A stretch of 64,000 nucleotides of DNA, taken from the NCBI GenBank assembly GCA_938031175.1, contig CALHGZ010000005.1, positions 124,001 to 188,000 on the forward strand, in the 5' to 3' direction. Both the position numbers and the translations under genes were made by a program. The DNA comes from Candidatus Kapaibacterium sp. GTDB taxonomy: Bacteria; Bacteroidota; Ignavibacteria; Kapaibacteriales; UBA2268. This document shows, in pieces, positions 1 to 7,908 of this stretch (its first letter is position 1; every line of letters begins with the position of its first letter). The notes under the pieces are model-generated. The model made no database searches and was not told the DNA's origin. It saw only the letters and a list, made by a program, of their open reading frames with translations.

Positions 1-280
1 ACTGAAAATTTTCGTTTTTTGCATATTTCTCAAATTTTAGCAGAATTTTATCCCAAAATTGATCGATATTATGGTATATTATATCTCGATTCAAGTTATA
101 ATTATCTGTTATTTCATTGAGAATTTGCAAATCGGTTTTACCTGAAAAATCAGGAAGTGTTTTCGGATCAATTTCAATTTTAAATACATTATTCAAAATA
201 TCAGAGAAAATCTCTTTCGAAATTCCTTCTTTGAATTTGAGAATTGTACCGTCAATATCAAAAAGCAATAAATATGGCAT
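1..280 (-). CDS. HAD-family hydrolase, 3' end outside the window
   Basis: The reverse strand from position 280 stays open to the window edge (93 codons). It begins MPYLLLFDIDGTIL, the haloacid dehalogenase motif I (DxDGT) with nucleophile Asp8 and acid/base Asp10. A DFSGKTDLQIL segment about 50 residues in resembles the cap region of phosphoglycolate-phosphatase-like HAD enzymes. These enzymes hydrolyse small phosphate esters in the cytoplasm, and the substrate cannot be told from this fragment. The ATG lies 15 bp after the ssb stop, so the gene is probably cotranscribed with ssb. Motifs II to IV are outside the window. Confidence 0.82.
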   Translation of the reverse strand, partial: MPYLLLFDIDGTILKFKEGISKEIFSDILNNVFKIEIDPKTLPDFSGKTDLQILNEITDNYNLNRDIIYHNIDQFWDKILLKFEKYAKNENFQ

Positions 281-295
281 AATTAATGTGTTAAA

Positions 296-703
296 TTAGA
301 AGGGTAAGTCATCATCTGTTTCAATTTCGGCATCGTATTTAACTTGTTCTTCAGCTATTTCGTTTTGAATTCTTTCATAGTCAATTGGTATCATTTTTAC
401 TGCTCTGATTTCAGTAATATATCTTTTTTCCCCGTCTTTTTCATAATCACGATATTGAATTCTTCCTTCAATGTATACACGTTTTCCCTTGGTAAGAGTT
501 TTGCTGGCTCTTTCAGCTAAACTACCCCAGAGAACGATTCGATGCCATTCCGTTTTTTCCTGCCATTGTTCATTTCTGTCTTTGTATCTTTCGTTTGTAG
601 CAACATTTAATGTGCAAACAGAATCGCCCATTGGGGTTGACCTAAGTTCAGGGTCTTGGCCTAATCTACCTACAATAATTGCTAAATTAACAGAATTTGC
701 CAT
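296..703 (-). CDS. ssb: single-stranded DNA-binding protein
   Basis: A 135-residue SSB that coats single-stranded DNA during replication, repair and recombination. The OB fold starts with MANSVNLAIIVGRLGQDPEL and carries the usual stacking aromatic residues (Trp47, Trp53, Trp59). The acidic tail ends in DDDLPF, the motif that recruits partner proteins (DDIPF in E. coli). It is shorter than E. coli SSB (178 residues), because the linker between OB fold and tail is short, as is common in Bacteroidota. The start is supported by an AAGAGG-like site just upstream. The HAD gene follows on the same strand. Confidence 0.96.
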   Translation of the reverse strand: MANSVNLAIIVGRLGQDPELRSTPMGDSVCTLNVATNERYKDRNEQWQEKTEWHRIVLWGSLAERASKTLTKGKRVYIEGRIQYRDYEKDGEKRYITEIRAVKMIPIDYERIQNEIAEEQVKYDAEIETDDDLPF

Positions 704-763
704 AATTTTACCTCTTGATGATTTTTTATCATGAAATATAATAAATTTTATTCAAATTGATTA

Positions 764-1543
764 TTAGTAATAGATTATTTGAAATCCGACAGCATAATAA
801 TTATCGTAATTTTTGTAAAAAGAGCCGTGGATTGTGGCTCCATTGAAATAGTATAGTGATGCAGAAATTTTTATTTTATCGAGTGTTTTATACGCAATTC
901 CAATTTGATATGCTGATTGGCTCCTGGTTTTAAAAATCTTATTATCCCAACCAGCTTGTATGCACAAATTATCAGAAATTTCAATTTCTCTGTCGATCCC
1001 CAATTGGAGAATTGATTTTTCTATATCTATAGGAATTGTTGAAAAAATAAAATTTATACCGCCATAAATACGATAATAAGTTAAGTCGAGAGCAATGGCA
1101 AAATCAATAAATTCACGACTATATACTATAGGTAAGTCGAAAAAGATACCATTTTCAGACCAGCCATCAACAAGATGTGAGGATATGTGGGATAAACGTA
1201 ATCGAGAATAAAAGGGATAAGAAAATATAGTATTTTTTATATTGAAATTTATTCCAAAGAAATAATCGCTTGTTTCTACGGGAAATTTAAAGTTGCCTTC
1301 AGAACGAAGTCGGGTAAATGTAAAAAAATCAGCTCCCATGGTTATAGTTCTGTTTGTGTCATCGATGAGTTTCAATAAATCATAAGAGACCCCAATATCG
1401 AGTCTCAACTTTTTATCGTTAAATTGATACATTGTTCCAATCCTTGGCTCCCAAGGATTGGCTATAAAGGGTTTAAAAAGTAAAGGCTGATTAGCAATGA
1501 GGAATTGCGCTGAAGTAATTAGTAATAATAGGAATTTATACAT
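764..1543 (-). CDS. putative outer-membrane protein, DUF1207-like
   Basis: A 259-residue protein with an N-terminal signal peptide (residues 1-17) and alternating hydrophobic/polar strands ending in an aromatic residue, as expected of an outer-membrane beta-barrel. The FKPFIANPWEPRIG segment after the signal peptide and the LSHISSHLVDGW segment in mid-protein resemble the DUF1207 family (usually xPLLADPRxP and a SHLGDE-type motif). No function is established for that family. It lies between ssb and the sugar-transferase gene on the same strand. The family match is from memory of motifs and is moderate. Confidence 0.6.
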   Translation of the reverse strand: MYKFLLLLITSAQFLIANQPLLFKPFIANPWEPRIGTMYQFNDKKLRLDIGVSYDLLKLIDDTNRTITMGADFFTFTRLRSEGNFKFPVETSDYFFGINFNIKNTIFSYPFYSRLRLSHISSHLVDGWSENGIFFDLPIVYSREFIDFAIALDLTYYRIYGGINFIFSTIPIDIEKSILQLGIDREIEISDNLCIQAGWDNKIFKTRSQSAYQIGIAYKTLDKIKISASLYYFNGATIHGSFYKNYDNYYAVGFQIIYY

Positions 1544-1572
1544 TTTACTGATTAATGATTAAAATAAAAGTA

Positions 1573-3048
1573 TTATCCACCATTTCCCTTTAGTACAACA
1601 ATAATAGTACGTGCTAAAATATAAAAATCTAAGAACATAGACCAATTGCGGATATAGTAAATGTCGGTAATTTTTCTTTCTTCGAAGCTGGTTTGATTTC
1701 TTTCCGTTACTTGCCATAAACCACTGACCCCGGGCTTTACTTTGAATATGATGTCTTCATGATTTTGAAATTTTTCAAGTTCAATAGTCATATAAGCTCG
1801 TGGACCGATTAGACTCATATCGCCTTTGAGCACATTAAAGAATTGTGGCAGTTCATCGAGACTGTATTTACGGAGAAATTTTCCTATTCTGGTTAATCTA
1901 GGATCGTTTTTTAATTTATGATAAATTTTATATTCGTGATATAGATCTGGATTTTCTTTTAATATCTGGTAAAATTGGCGTTCTGCATCAACTTTCATAG
2001 TTCTGAATTTTATAATTTTAAATTTTTTATTATTTAACCCAACTCGTTTTTGATAAAAAAGTATGCTACCTTTAGAGTCAAGTTTGATTGCAATTGCGAT
2101 TATGATATAAAGTGGTATTGATAAAATAATTAATATGCTTGCAAAGATTAAATCGAAAATTCTCTTTTGGATTCTTGCGCGTCGCTGTAAAAGGCTTTGT
2201 TGAACCTTTAATCCCAGTATACCACCAAAATCCTGTGTTGATACCCATAATGTATTTAGTCCAAAAAGTTCGGGTATGATTGTAAGATTTGAAAAATATT
2301 TTGAATATCTTTTGATGATTTCTTGTTGGCTTTGTTTGGATACGTTTGGGATTGCTATAATTGCGTGATCAATTGATAATTTCCGTGTTAGTTCGGGAAT
2401 TATTTCCAATCCACCGATAACCGGAATTTGATGTTTATAACCCCATTTATCAATATCATCATCAACAGCTACAATTGCGCGAAGTCCTATTTGCGGATGC
2501 TTTTTCAGTGATTTAATTACCTGTTCACCGGCTTTACCAGCTCCGATAATTATTACCGGAATACCCCACCAGGATTTATTACCAAATAAATTTCTGACTG
2601 TTGATCTACCAAGGGGTACTATGATTATTGCAATAAGCCAGGATAAAAGAAATGTAAATCGGGAATATTCTGCAGACTTATCAATCAAAAAAGTCATTAG
2701 TGCTAAAAACGCGAATACAATACTTATTCCCTGAGTTAAAGTTTTGAATTCTTGTATGACATCGATTCCAAAACCGGGATATAAACTAAGAAAATAAAAT
2801 ACCACAATGAAAACCGATAGTACAATCGGGATAATATTAAAATAATCTGGCAGGTTTAGATCAGTGCTGATGAAAAATTTACTAATAGATATCGAGGCAG
2901 TTAATGATAAAGATAATGTGAGTAAATCTGAAAATATAAAAAGCAGCGAGGCAAAAAACTTGCGTTTTATAATGCTGAATTTTGATAATGCTGATTGAGG
3001 GATAACACTAAGTATGTTTGAGAGTTGTTGTAAAGTCGGTGTCTCCAT
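1573..3048 (-). CDS. polyprenyl-phosphate sugar-1-phosphate transferase, WbaP/WcaJ type
   Basis: A 491-residue membrane enzyme that transfers a sugar-1-phosphate from a UDP-sugar to undecaprenyl phosphate, the first committed step of O-antigen, capsule or exopolysaccharide assembly. The N-terminal half has four to five membrane helices (about 28-147), then a Rossmann-like domain starting [15 protein letters not shown] (about 160-285). A helix at about 299-325 leads into the bacterial sugar transferase domain with [28 protein letters not shown] and [10 protein letters not shown], the catalytic and substrate motifs of the family. It stands at the end of the lipid A/outer-membrane gene run, with a 140-bp gap to lpxA. 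Sugar specificity cannot be read. Confidence 0.92.
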   Translation of the reverse strand: METPTLQQLSNILSVIPQSALSKFSIIKRKFFASLLFIFSDLLTLSLSLTASISISKFFISTDLNLPDYFNIIPIVLSVFIVVFYFLSLYPGFGIDVIQEFKTLTQGISIVFAFLALMTFLIDKSAEYSRFTFLLSWLIAIIIVPLGRSTVRNLFGNKSWWGIPVIIIGAGKAGEQVIKSLKKHPQIGLRAIVAVDDDIDKWGYKHQIPVIGGLEIIPELTRKLSIDHAIIAIPNVSKQSQQEIIKRYSKYFSNLTIIPELFGLNTLWVSTQDFGGILGLKVQQSLLQRRARIQKRIFDLIFASILIILSIPLYIIIAIAIKLDSKGSILFYQKRVGLNNKKFKIIKFRTMKVDAERQFYQILKENPDLYHEYKIYHKLKNDPRLTRIGKFLRKYSLDELPQFFNVLKGDMSLIGPRAYMTIELEKFQNHEDIIFKVKPGVSGLWQVTERNQTSFEERKITDIYYIRNWSMFLDFYILARTIIVVLKGNGG

Positions 3049-3188
3049 TCTTCTTTAATTTTTGTACCTAATAAGATTAGCTGGTACTATCTTTCAATAA
3101 TTCATCTCCTTTTGTGATATGGAATTAATTTTTATGTAATATGTAAATTAAATCATTTTTTTCAATAAATCAATGAATCAAAATTAAT

Positions 3189-3968
3189 TTATCTATATAT
3201 TCCACGGGAGGAATTTTCTATGAAATTAATACAATGTTGTATTTCAGGTAAAATATCGCCTCTTTCTTTATATTTTGCTATACCATCTCTATTGTTATAG
3301 CCAGAATAAAGAAGAATGTTGTAGAACTCTTCAATTATTTTAATTTTTTCGTCTGGAAGGCCATTCCTCCTTAGTCCGATTTTATTGATTCCTTCAATCT
3401 GTGGAGGTTCCCGACCTATAAGAACAAATGGTGGAACATCTTTAACTATTTTTGAGTCTGCACCAATCATAGAATAACAGCCAATTTTGCTGAATTGGTG
3501 TATCTTAACTACTCCGCCAATTGTTACATAATCTTCTATTTCAACGTGACCAGCTAATTGCGTTGTATTGGCAATTACTATGTTGTTGCCCAATTTACAA
3601 TCATGAGCTATGTGAGTGTATGTCATAATGAGGCAATTGTTACCGACTATGGTTTTGCCAGTGCTTTGGGTTCCACGGTTAATTGTAACAAATTCCCTGA
3701 TTACGTTATTATTTCCAATAATGACTTCAGTTTTTTCTCCTTTGAATTTTAAATCTTGTGGTTCAGTTCCAATTACAGCAAAAGAGTGAATTCTGCAACT
3801 TTCTCCTATTCTTGTACCATTGGCAAGATAGACATTTGAACGAATTTCAGTGTTTTTCCCAATTATGACATCATCCTCAACAATTGCATAAGGACCAATG
3901 GTTACACCATCAGATATCAAAGCTTTTTCTGAAACGATTGCAGTAGGGTGAATTGAAACATTATTCAT
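3189..3968 (-). CDS. lpxA: acyl-ACP--UDP-N-acetylglucosamine O-acyltransferase
   Basis: A 259-residue LpxA that catalyses the first acylation of UDP-GlcNAc in lipid A synthesis. The N-terminal two-thirds is a left-handed beta-helix of hexapeptide repeats (for example IGKNTE, IGNNNV). Catalytic His122 lies in THIAHDCKLG, equivalent to E. coli His125, and QDLKFKGE (71-78) matches the conserved family loop. The C-terminal helical domain starts near 195 (GINKIGLRRNG). Its start overlaps the end of lpxC-fabZ by 8 bp, indicating tight coupling. Length is normal for the family. Confidence 0.97.
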   Translation of the reverse strand: MNNVSIHPTAIVSEKALISDGVTIGPYAIVEDDVIIGKNTEIRSNVYLANGTRIGESCRIHSFAVIGTEPQDLKFKGEKTEVIIGNNNVIREFVTINRGTQSTGKTIVGNNCLIMTYTHIAHDCKLGNNIVIANTTQLAGHVEIEDYVTIGGVVKIHQFSKIGCYSMIGADSKIVKDVPPFVLIGREPPQIEGINKIGLRRNGLPDEKIKIIEEFYNILLYSGYNNRDGIAKYKERGDILPEIQHCINFIENSSRGIYR

Positions 3969-5364
3969 TTTCTCTATCCAAAATTGCTGCTTGGAATTCT
4001 ACTTCCACAACCAATTGTTGATTGACATAGCCTTTGCCATTGAACATATAAGCATTGAATCTTTTCCCTGTGCATTCAACTTCCATTACGAGTTGGTCAC
4101 CAGGGATAACAGTTTTTCTGAATTTTGCATTTTTTATACCCATAAAAAAAGCGATTTTCTTTTCGTACTCATCGATCAAATGAGCTAGTAGTATGCCTCC
4201 ACTTTGAGCTAAAGCTTCTATTATTAATACGCCCGGCATTACCGGGTTACCAGGGAAATGACCGAGGAAAAATTCCTCATTCATTGTAACATTTTTATAT
4301 GTCAGAATTGTTTGTTTCTTTTTGTTTATCTCGACTACTCTATCTACTAGTAAAATTGGATAGCGGTGAGGAAGAATTTTTAAAATTGATCTAATATCTA
4401 AAGCTATTTTATCAGTTTTTGAGACATCGTAGCGTTTGAGTGTTTTTGATTTCAAGTATTTGCTTCGAATCATTTTAGCAAATTCAATATTGCTTGCATG
4501 ACCTGGTCTGGCAGCTAAGATTTGAGCTTTAATCGGAACTCCGATTAGTGCAAGATCGCCAAGCATATCAAGTAATTTGTGTCGAGCGGGTTCATTTTTG
4601 AATCTTAATTTAATGTCATTTAGAATTCCACTTTTTCCAATAAAAGGGGTTGTTTTGAGCTTGAATAATTTTTGGATTTTTTTTAATTCTTTTTGATCTA
4701 AGTCTTTATCGACAATTATGATGGCATTGTCTAAACCACCACCTTTAATTAATCCAGTTTCAAATAATGATATGACTTCGGTTAGAAAGCAGAATGTGCG
4801 TGCTGGTGCAAATTCGGTTATAAATTCTTTCTCGAGGTCAAACATACCTGTATGCTGGCTTCCAAGAGCAGGGATGAAATAGTCTATCATTACAGTAATC
4901 CGATAATCGTTTGTTGGCAAAGCAACAATGTCGACGGCTTTTTCTTCATTTTTATAATGGATGGTTTCGTCAACAACAAAATATTGTCTTGGTTCGTCCA
5001 ATTCTTTAATTCCTGCTTTCATAAGTGCATCTACATAGGGCATTGCACTTCCATCCAAAACTGGTGGTTCGTTTGCGGATAATTCAATTCTGCAATTATC
5101 AATTTTCAAACCGACAAGAGCAGCTAATACATGTTCAACTGTATGAACTAAAATCCCATCCTTACCTAATGTTGTTCCACGTGATAGGTCAACGACATAA
5201 TCAACGAGTGCAGGAATTTCAACATTTGGATTCAAATCTTTTCGTACAAAAACAAATCCTGTATTAGCAGGGGAAGGATTGAATGTGATTGTTGTATTAT
5301 TGCCAGTATGTAATCCAATTCCTGTAAAGGATACTGGTTTATTAATTGTGCGTTGATTTTCCAA
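3961..5364 (-). CDS. lpxC-fabZ: bifunctional UDP-3-O-acyl-N-acetylglucosamine deacetylase / 3-hydroxyacyl-ACP dehydratase
   Basis: A 467-residue fusion. Residues 1 to about 300 are LpxC, the zinc deacetylase of lipid A synthesis, with zinc ligands His78 (HTVEH), His262 and Asp266 (RHKLLD). Residues about 315-467 are FabZ, a hotdog-fold dehydratase, with LPHRYP, catalytic His369 (GHFPGNPVMPG) and Glu383 (IIEALAQ). The fusion is a hallmark of Bacteroidota/Chlorobiota. It couples lipid A commitment with supply of beta-hydroxyacyl-ACP. The gene lies upstream of lpxA with an 8-bp overlap. Both active sites look intact. Confidence 0.97.
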   Translation of the reverse strand: MENQRTINKPVSFTGIGLHTGNNTTITFNPSPANTGFVFVRKDLNPNVEIPALVDYVVDLSRGTTLGKDGILVHTVEHVLAALVGLKIDNCRIELSANEPPVLDGSAMPYVDALMKAGIKELDEPRQYFVVDETIHYKNEEKAVDIVALPTNDYRITVMIDYFIPALGSQHTGMFDLEKEFITEFAPARTFCFLTEVISLFETGLIKGGGLDNAIIIVDKDLDQKELKKIQKLFKLKTTPFIGKSGILNDIKLRFKNEPARHKLLDMLGDLALIGVPIKAQILAARPGHASNIEFAKMIRSKYLKSKTLKRYDVSKTDKIALDIRSILKILPHRYPILLVDRVVEINKKKQTILTYKNVTMNEEFFLGHFPGNPVMPGVLIIEALAQSGGILLAHLIDEYEKKIAFFMGIKNAKFRKTVIPGDQLVMEVECTGKRFNAYMFNGKGYVNQQLVVEVEFQAAILDRENE

Positions 5365-5464
5365 TTTAATTCCTGAATTGACTAAACTTCAGTTAAAAAC
5401 AATTGCAAAAATAAGAAATTATTCCGATTTAAATCATATACCAGAAGTACTTCTATCTAATTGT

Positions 5465-6505
5465 TTATGGTGCTTTTTTTTGTTTTATGAATTTTAAAAA
5501 TTCTTCGTAGATATCAGGTAAATTACGAAGTATAGCTTCGAGCCGAAAAGCTTTTAATTTTTCTTTGGCAGGTGAGCCAAAATATATTCCTTTTTGAGTT
5601 ATAGATTTAGAGACACCGGATTGAGCTGCAATAATGACATCATCCGTTGTTTTTATATGTCCAATTAATCCGACTTGACCGCCGAGTCTATTTCTTTTGC
5701 CAATTTTGGTTGAACCTGCAATTCCAGATTGTGCAGCTAATGCACTATTTTCGCCTATAATTACATTATGTGCTATATGAACAAGATTATCTATTTTGAC
5801 ACCATTTTCGATGATTGTACTGCCTGCAATAGCGCTGTCAATAGTTGTGTTAGCACCTATTTCGACATTGTCACCAATTACAACGTTTCCAAGTTGTGGA
5901 ATTTTCGTATAAGAGCCATCATTATTTTCAATAAATCCAAAACCATCAGAACCAATGACTGCTCCAGAGTGTATTATGCAATTATTACCGATTACTATTT
6001 CATCATAGCATACTACATTTGAATGAATTATTGTGTTACTGCCTATATCGACATTATTACCAATTGTAACGAGAGACTTAATTATTGTATCATTGCCAAT
6101 AGTTGTGTTTTTACCAATGATTGAATACGCTCCAATACTGCAATTTTTACCTATTTTAGCAGTTGAATCAATAATTGCTGTTGGATGTATTAATCCTTTG
6201 TCAGGAATTTGAGTTTTGCTAATATATTGTAGAACCTTGACAAAAGATTTATATGCATCTTTAACAAAAATAAAGCATTGATTCTCTTTGGGTTCTAGAT
6301 TGAATTTTTCATCAATTAAGACGCAACCTGCTTTACCATTGATGAGGTATTTTTCATATTTATCATCAGCGTAGAAGGTCAGTTCATCGTTTTCAGCATA
6401 TTCAATTCTGTTCAGATTATTGATTAGAATTGAGTTATTACCTGTTATTTTACCACCAGTTATATCAGCAATTTCTTGACAAGTTAAATGATATCTTTTT
6501 TTCAT
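5465..6505 (-). CDS. lpxD: UDP-3-O-(3-hydroxyacyl)glucosamine N-acyltransferase
   Basis: A 346-residue LpxD, the third enzyme of the Raetz pathway, which adds the second 3-hydroxyacyl chain. The N-terminal uridine-binding domain (about 1-100) contains ELTFYADDKY, a variant of the LTFxxNxKY motif. The middle is a long hexapeptide beta-helix, and catalytic His246 lies in LVHIAHNVIIG. A SGIAGSTKIG repeat and a C-terminal helix complete the protein. It lies between the Skp-like genes and lpxC-fabZ on the same strand, with a 100-bp gap to lpxC-fabZ. Confidence 0.96.
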   Translation of the reverse strand: MKKRYHLTCQEIADITGGKITGNNSILINNLNRIEYAENDELTFYADDKYEKYLINGKAGCVLIDEKFNLEPKENQCFIFVKDAYKSFVKVLQYISKTQIPDKGLIHPTAIIDSTAKIGKNCSIGAYSIIGKNTTIGNDTIIKSLVTIGNNVDIGSNTIIHSNVVCYDEIVIGNNCIIHSGAVIGSDGFGFIENNDGSYTKIPQLGNVVIGDNVEIGANTTIDSAIAGSTIIENGVKIDNLVHIAHNVIIGENSALAAQSGIAGSTKIGKRNRLGGQVGLIGHIKTTDDVIIAAQSGVSKSITQKGIYFGSPAKEKLKAFRLEAILRNLPDIYEEFLKFIKQKKAP

Positions 6506-6525
6506 TATATAATACTTCTATTATT

Positions 6526-7269
6526 TTATTTTGTTTTTTTTCTTAATTGAATTTCCTCTGGTTTTTGTTCAATAGTTTCTTCGATCATTTTAGAATCTTC
6601 AGTAGAATCAGGTCGTTCAATTTCTCTTTCCCTTGTTTCGTCAGTAACTGTTCTTGTTCTTGTTTTTCGTCTTGGTGTAGTTTGCTCACGTGGAACATTT
6701 CTTGGGTCTTTACTGATTTTTTCCTGTAGTTCTTTCTCAAGTTCATCAACATTTACACCAAGTTTTTTTAATACTTTAACTGTTAAATCATATTTGAAAT
6801 TGACATAAACAAGTGGTTGTGTGCTTTGATCCCAGATTATGTCATAACCTTCTTTTGAAGCAATTTCTTGTATAGCTGCAAAAATTTTCTGTTCGACCGG
6901 TAGCATAATGTTTTTGACTGTTAGATCATATTCTCCACCTGGCTCGAATTTTGTTTTAGCAAATGCTTGTCTGTTCCTTTTCAGTTCTTCGAGTTCTCTT
7001 TCCTTTTCAATTCTTTCTTGATCGCTCCAAACGAGCCGGTTTTTTTGGATTTCAAATTCCAATGCATCAATTTCCTGTTGCTGAACATCGAGTGTTCGTT
7101 TCCATTCATCAACGATTGATTGTATTCTTTGCTCGGCTTGTTTAGCATCGAGAAAGTAATTACGAATAACGTTTGATGCGATGAAACCTACTTTTTGTGC
7201 TAATAAGCGCGTCGTAGGAAAAATAAACAAACTCATTGCAAGTAATAGTAATGCGATTTTTGATTTCAT
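6526..7269 (-). CDS. OmpH/Skp-family periplasmic chaperone with charged C-terminal tail
   Basis: A 247-residue periplasmic protein with a signal peptide (residues 1-24, ending LLAQ) and an OmpH/Skp core. GFIASNVIRNYF is followed by a long heptad-rich arm (about 45-110) and a VYVNFKYDLTVKVLKKLGV end. Skp chaperones hold unfolded outer-membrane proteins before BamA insertion. Beyond about residue 175 there is an unusual tail rich in Arg, Thr and Glu (RRKTRTRTV, REREIERPD) that normal Skp proteins of about 160-180 residues lack. It is paralogous to the next gene upstream and lies 20 bp before lpxD. Confidence 0.85.
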   Translation of the reverse strand: MKSKIALLLLAMSLFIFPTTRLLAQKVGFIASNVIRNYFLDAKQAEQRIQSIVDEWKRTLDVQQQEIDALEFEIQKNRLVWSDQERIEKERELEELKRNRQAFAKTKFEPGGEYDLTVKNIMLPVEQKIFAAIQEIASKEGYDIIWDQSTQPLVYVNFKYDLTVKVLKKLGVNVDELEKELQEKISKDPRNVPREQTTPRRKTRTRTVTDETREREIERPDSTEDSKMIEETIEQKPEEIQLRKKTK

Positions 7270-7334
7270 TGGATTTTTCCTCTTAGTGGTACAATGTTAA
7301 ATTTTGTACCAGATGAACATAAGCATATTTTAAT

Positions 7335-7874
7335 TTATTTTGAATTACCTCGTTTCAATAGGTCAAGCACCCTATATGTTAAGTCAAATTTTTCCTCAGC
7401 ATATAGAACAATTGGGCTTGATTTATCGAAAACAAAACTCATTTTTTCTTCTTTTGCAACTTTTTCGATTGTTGATTTAACTTTTTTCCTAATAGGTTCG
7501 AGCAATTTATCTTGCAATTGGCTAAGTACTCCTCTTGTACCAAATACTTGTTCTTGATATTGTCGGATTTGCAAATTCAAGTTGTTCAGTGCTTCTTCTT
7601 CTTTTTGTTGTTGTTCAGCAGGCATCATAGATCTTTGTTTTTGGTATTTTTGGAAGCGTTCTTCCAATTCTTTTTGCATATTGATTAGGGTATCTTGATA
7701 GTTTCTACCAATTTCAATTAATTTATTGTTAGCTTCCTGAGCTTCAGGCATTTCTTTTACAATCACTTCGAGATCCACAACACCAATTCTAAGTGATTGT
7801 GTCTGTGCCTTTGCAAAAGTTAAACCTAAAAACATCATCATTAATATTGAGACTGTGCGGAATGTTTTTGACAT
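7335..7874 (-). CDS. OmpH/Skp-family periplasmic chaperone
   Basis: A 179-residue Skp-like protein. The signal peptide (1-23) ends in AKAQ. The mature protein starts LRIGVVDLEVIVKEMPEAQ, the typical OmpH opening, followed by a coiled-coil arm with a charged MQKELEERFQKYQKQR stretch and a SFVFDKSSPIVLYAEEKFDLT end. It should bind unfolded beta-barrel proteins in the periplasm. It sits between bamA and the longer paralogue, the usual bamA-ompH order. Confidence 0.93.
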   Translation of the reverse strand: MSKTFRTVSILMMMFLGLTFAKAQTQSLRIGVVDLEVIVKEMPEAQEANNKLIEIGRNYQDTLINMQKELEERFQKYQKQRSMMPAEQQQKEEEALNNLNLQIRQYQEQVFGTRGVLSQLQDKLLEPIRKKVKSTIEKVAKEEKMSFVFDKSSPIVLYAEEKFDLTYRVLDLLKRGNSK

Positions 7875-7908
7875 ATTTAAACCTCATAAATTATTTTAGT
7901 AACAATTT

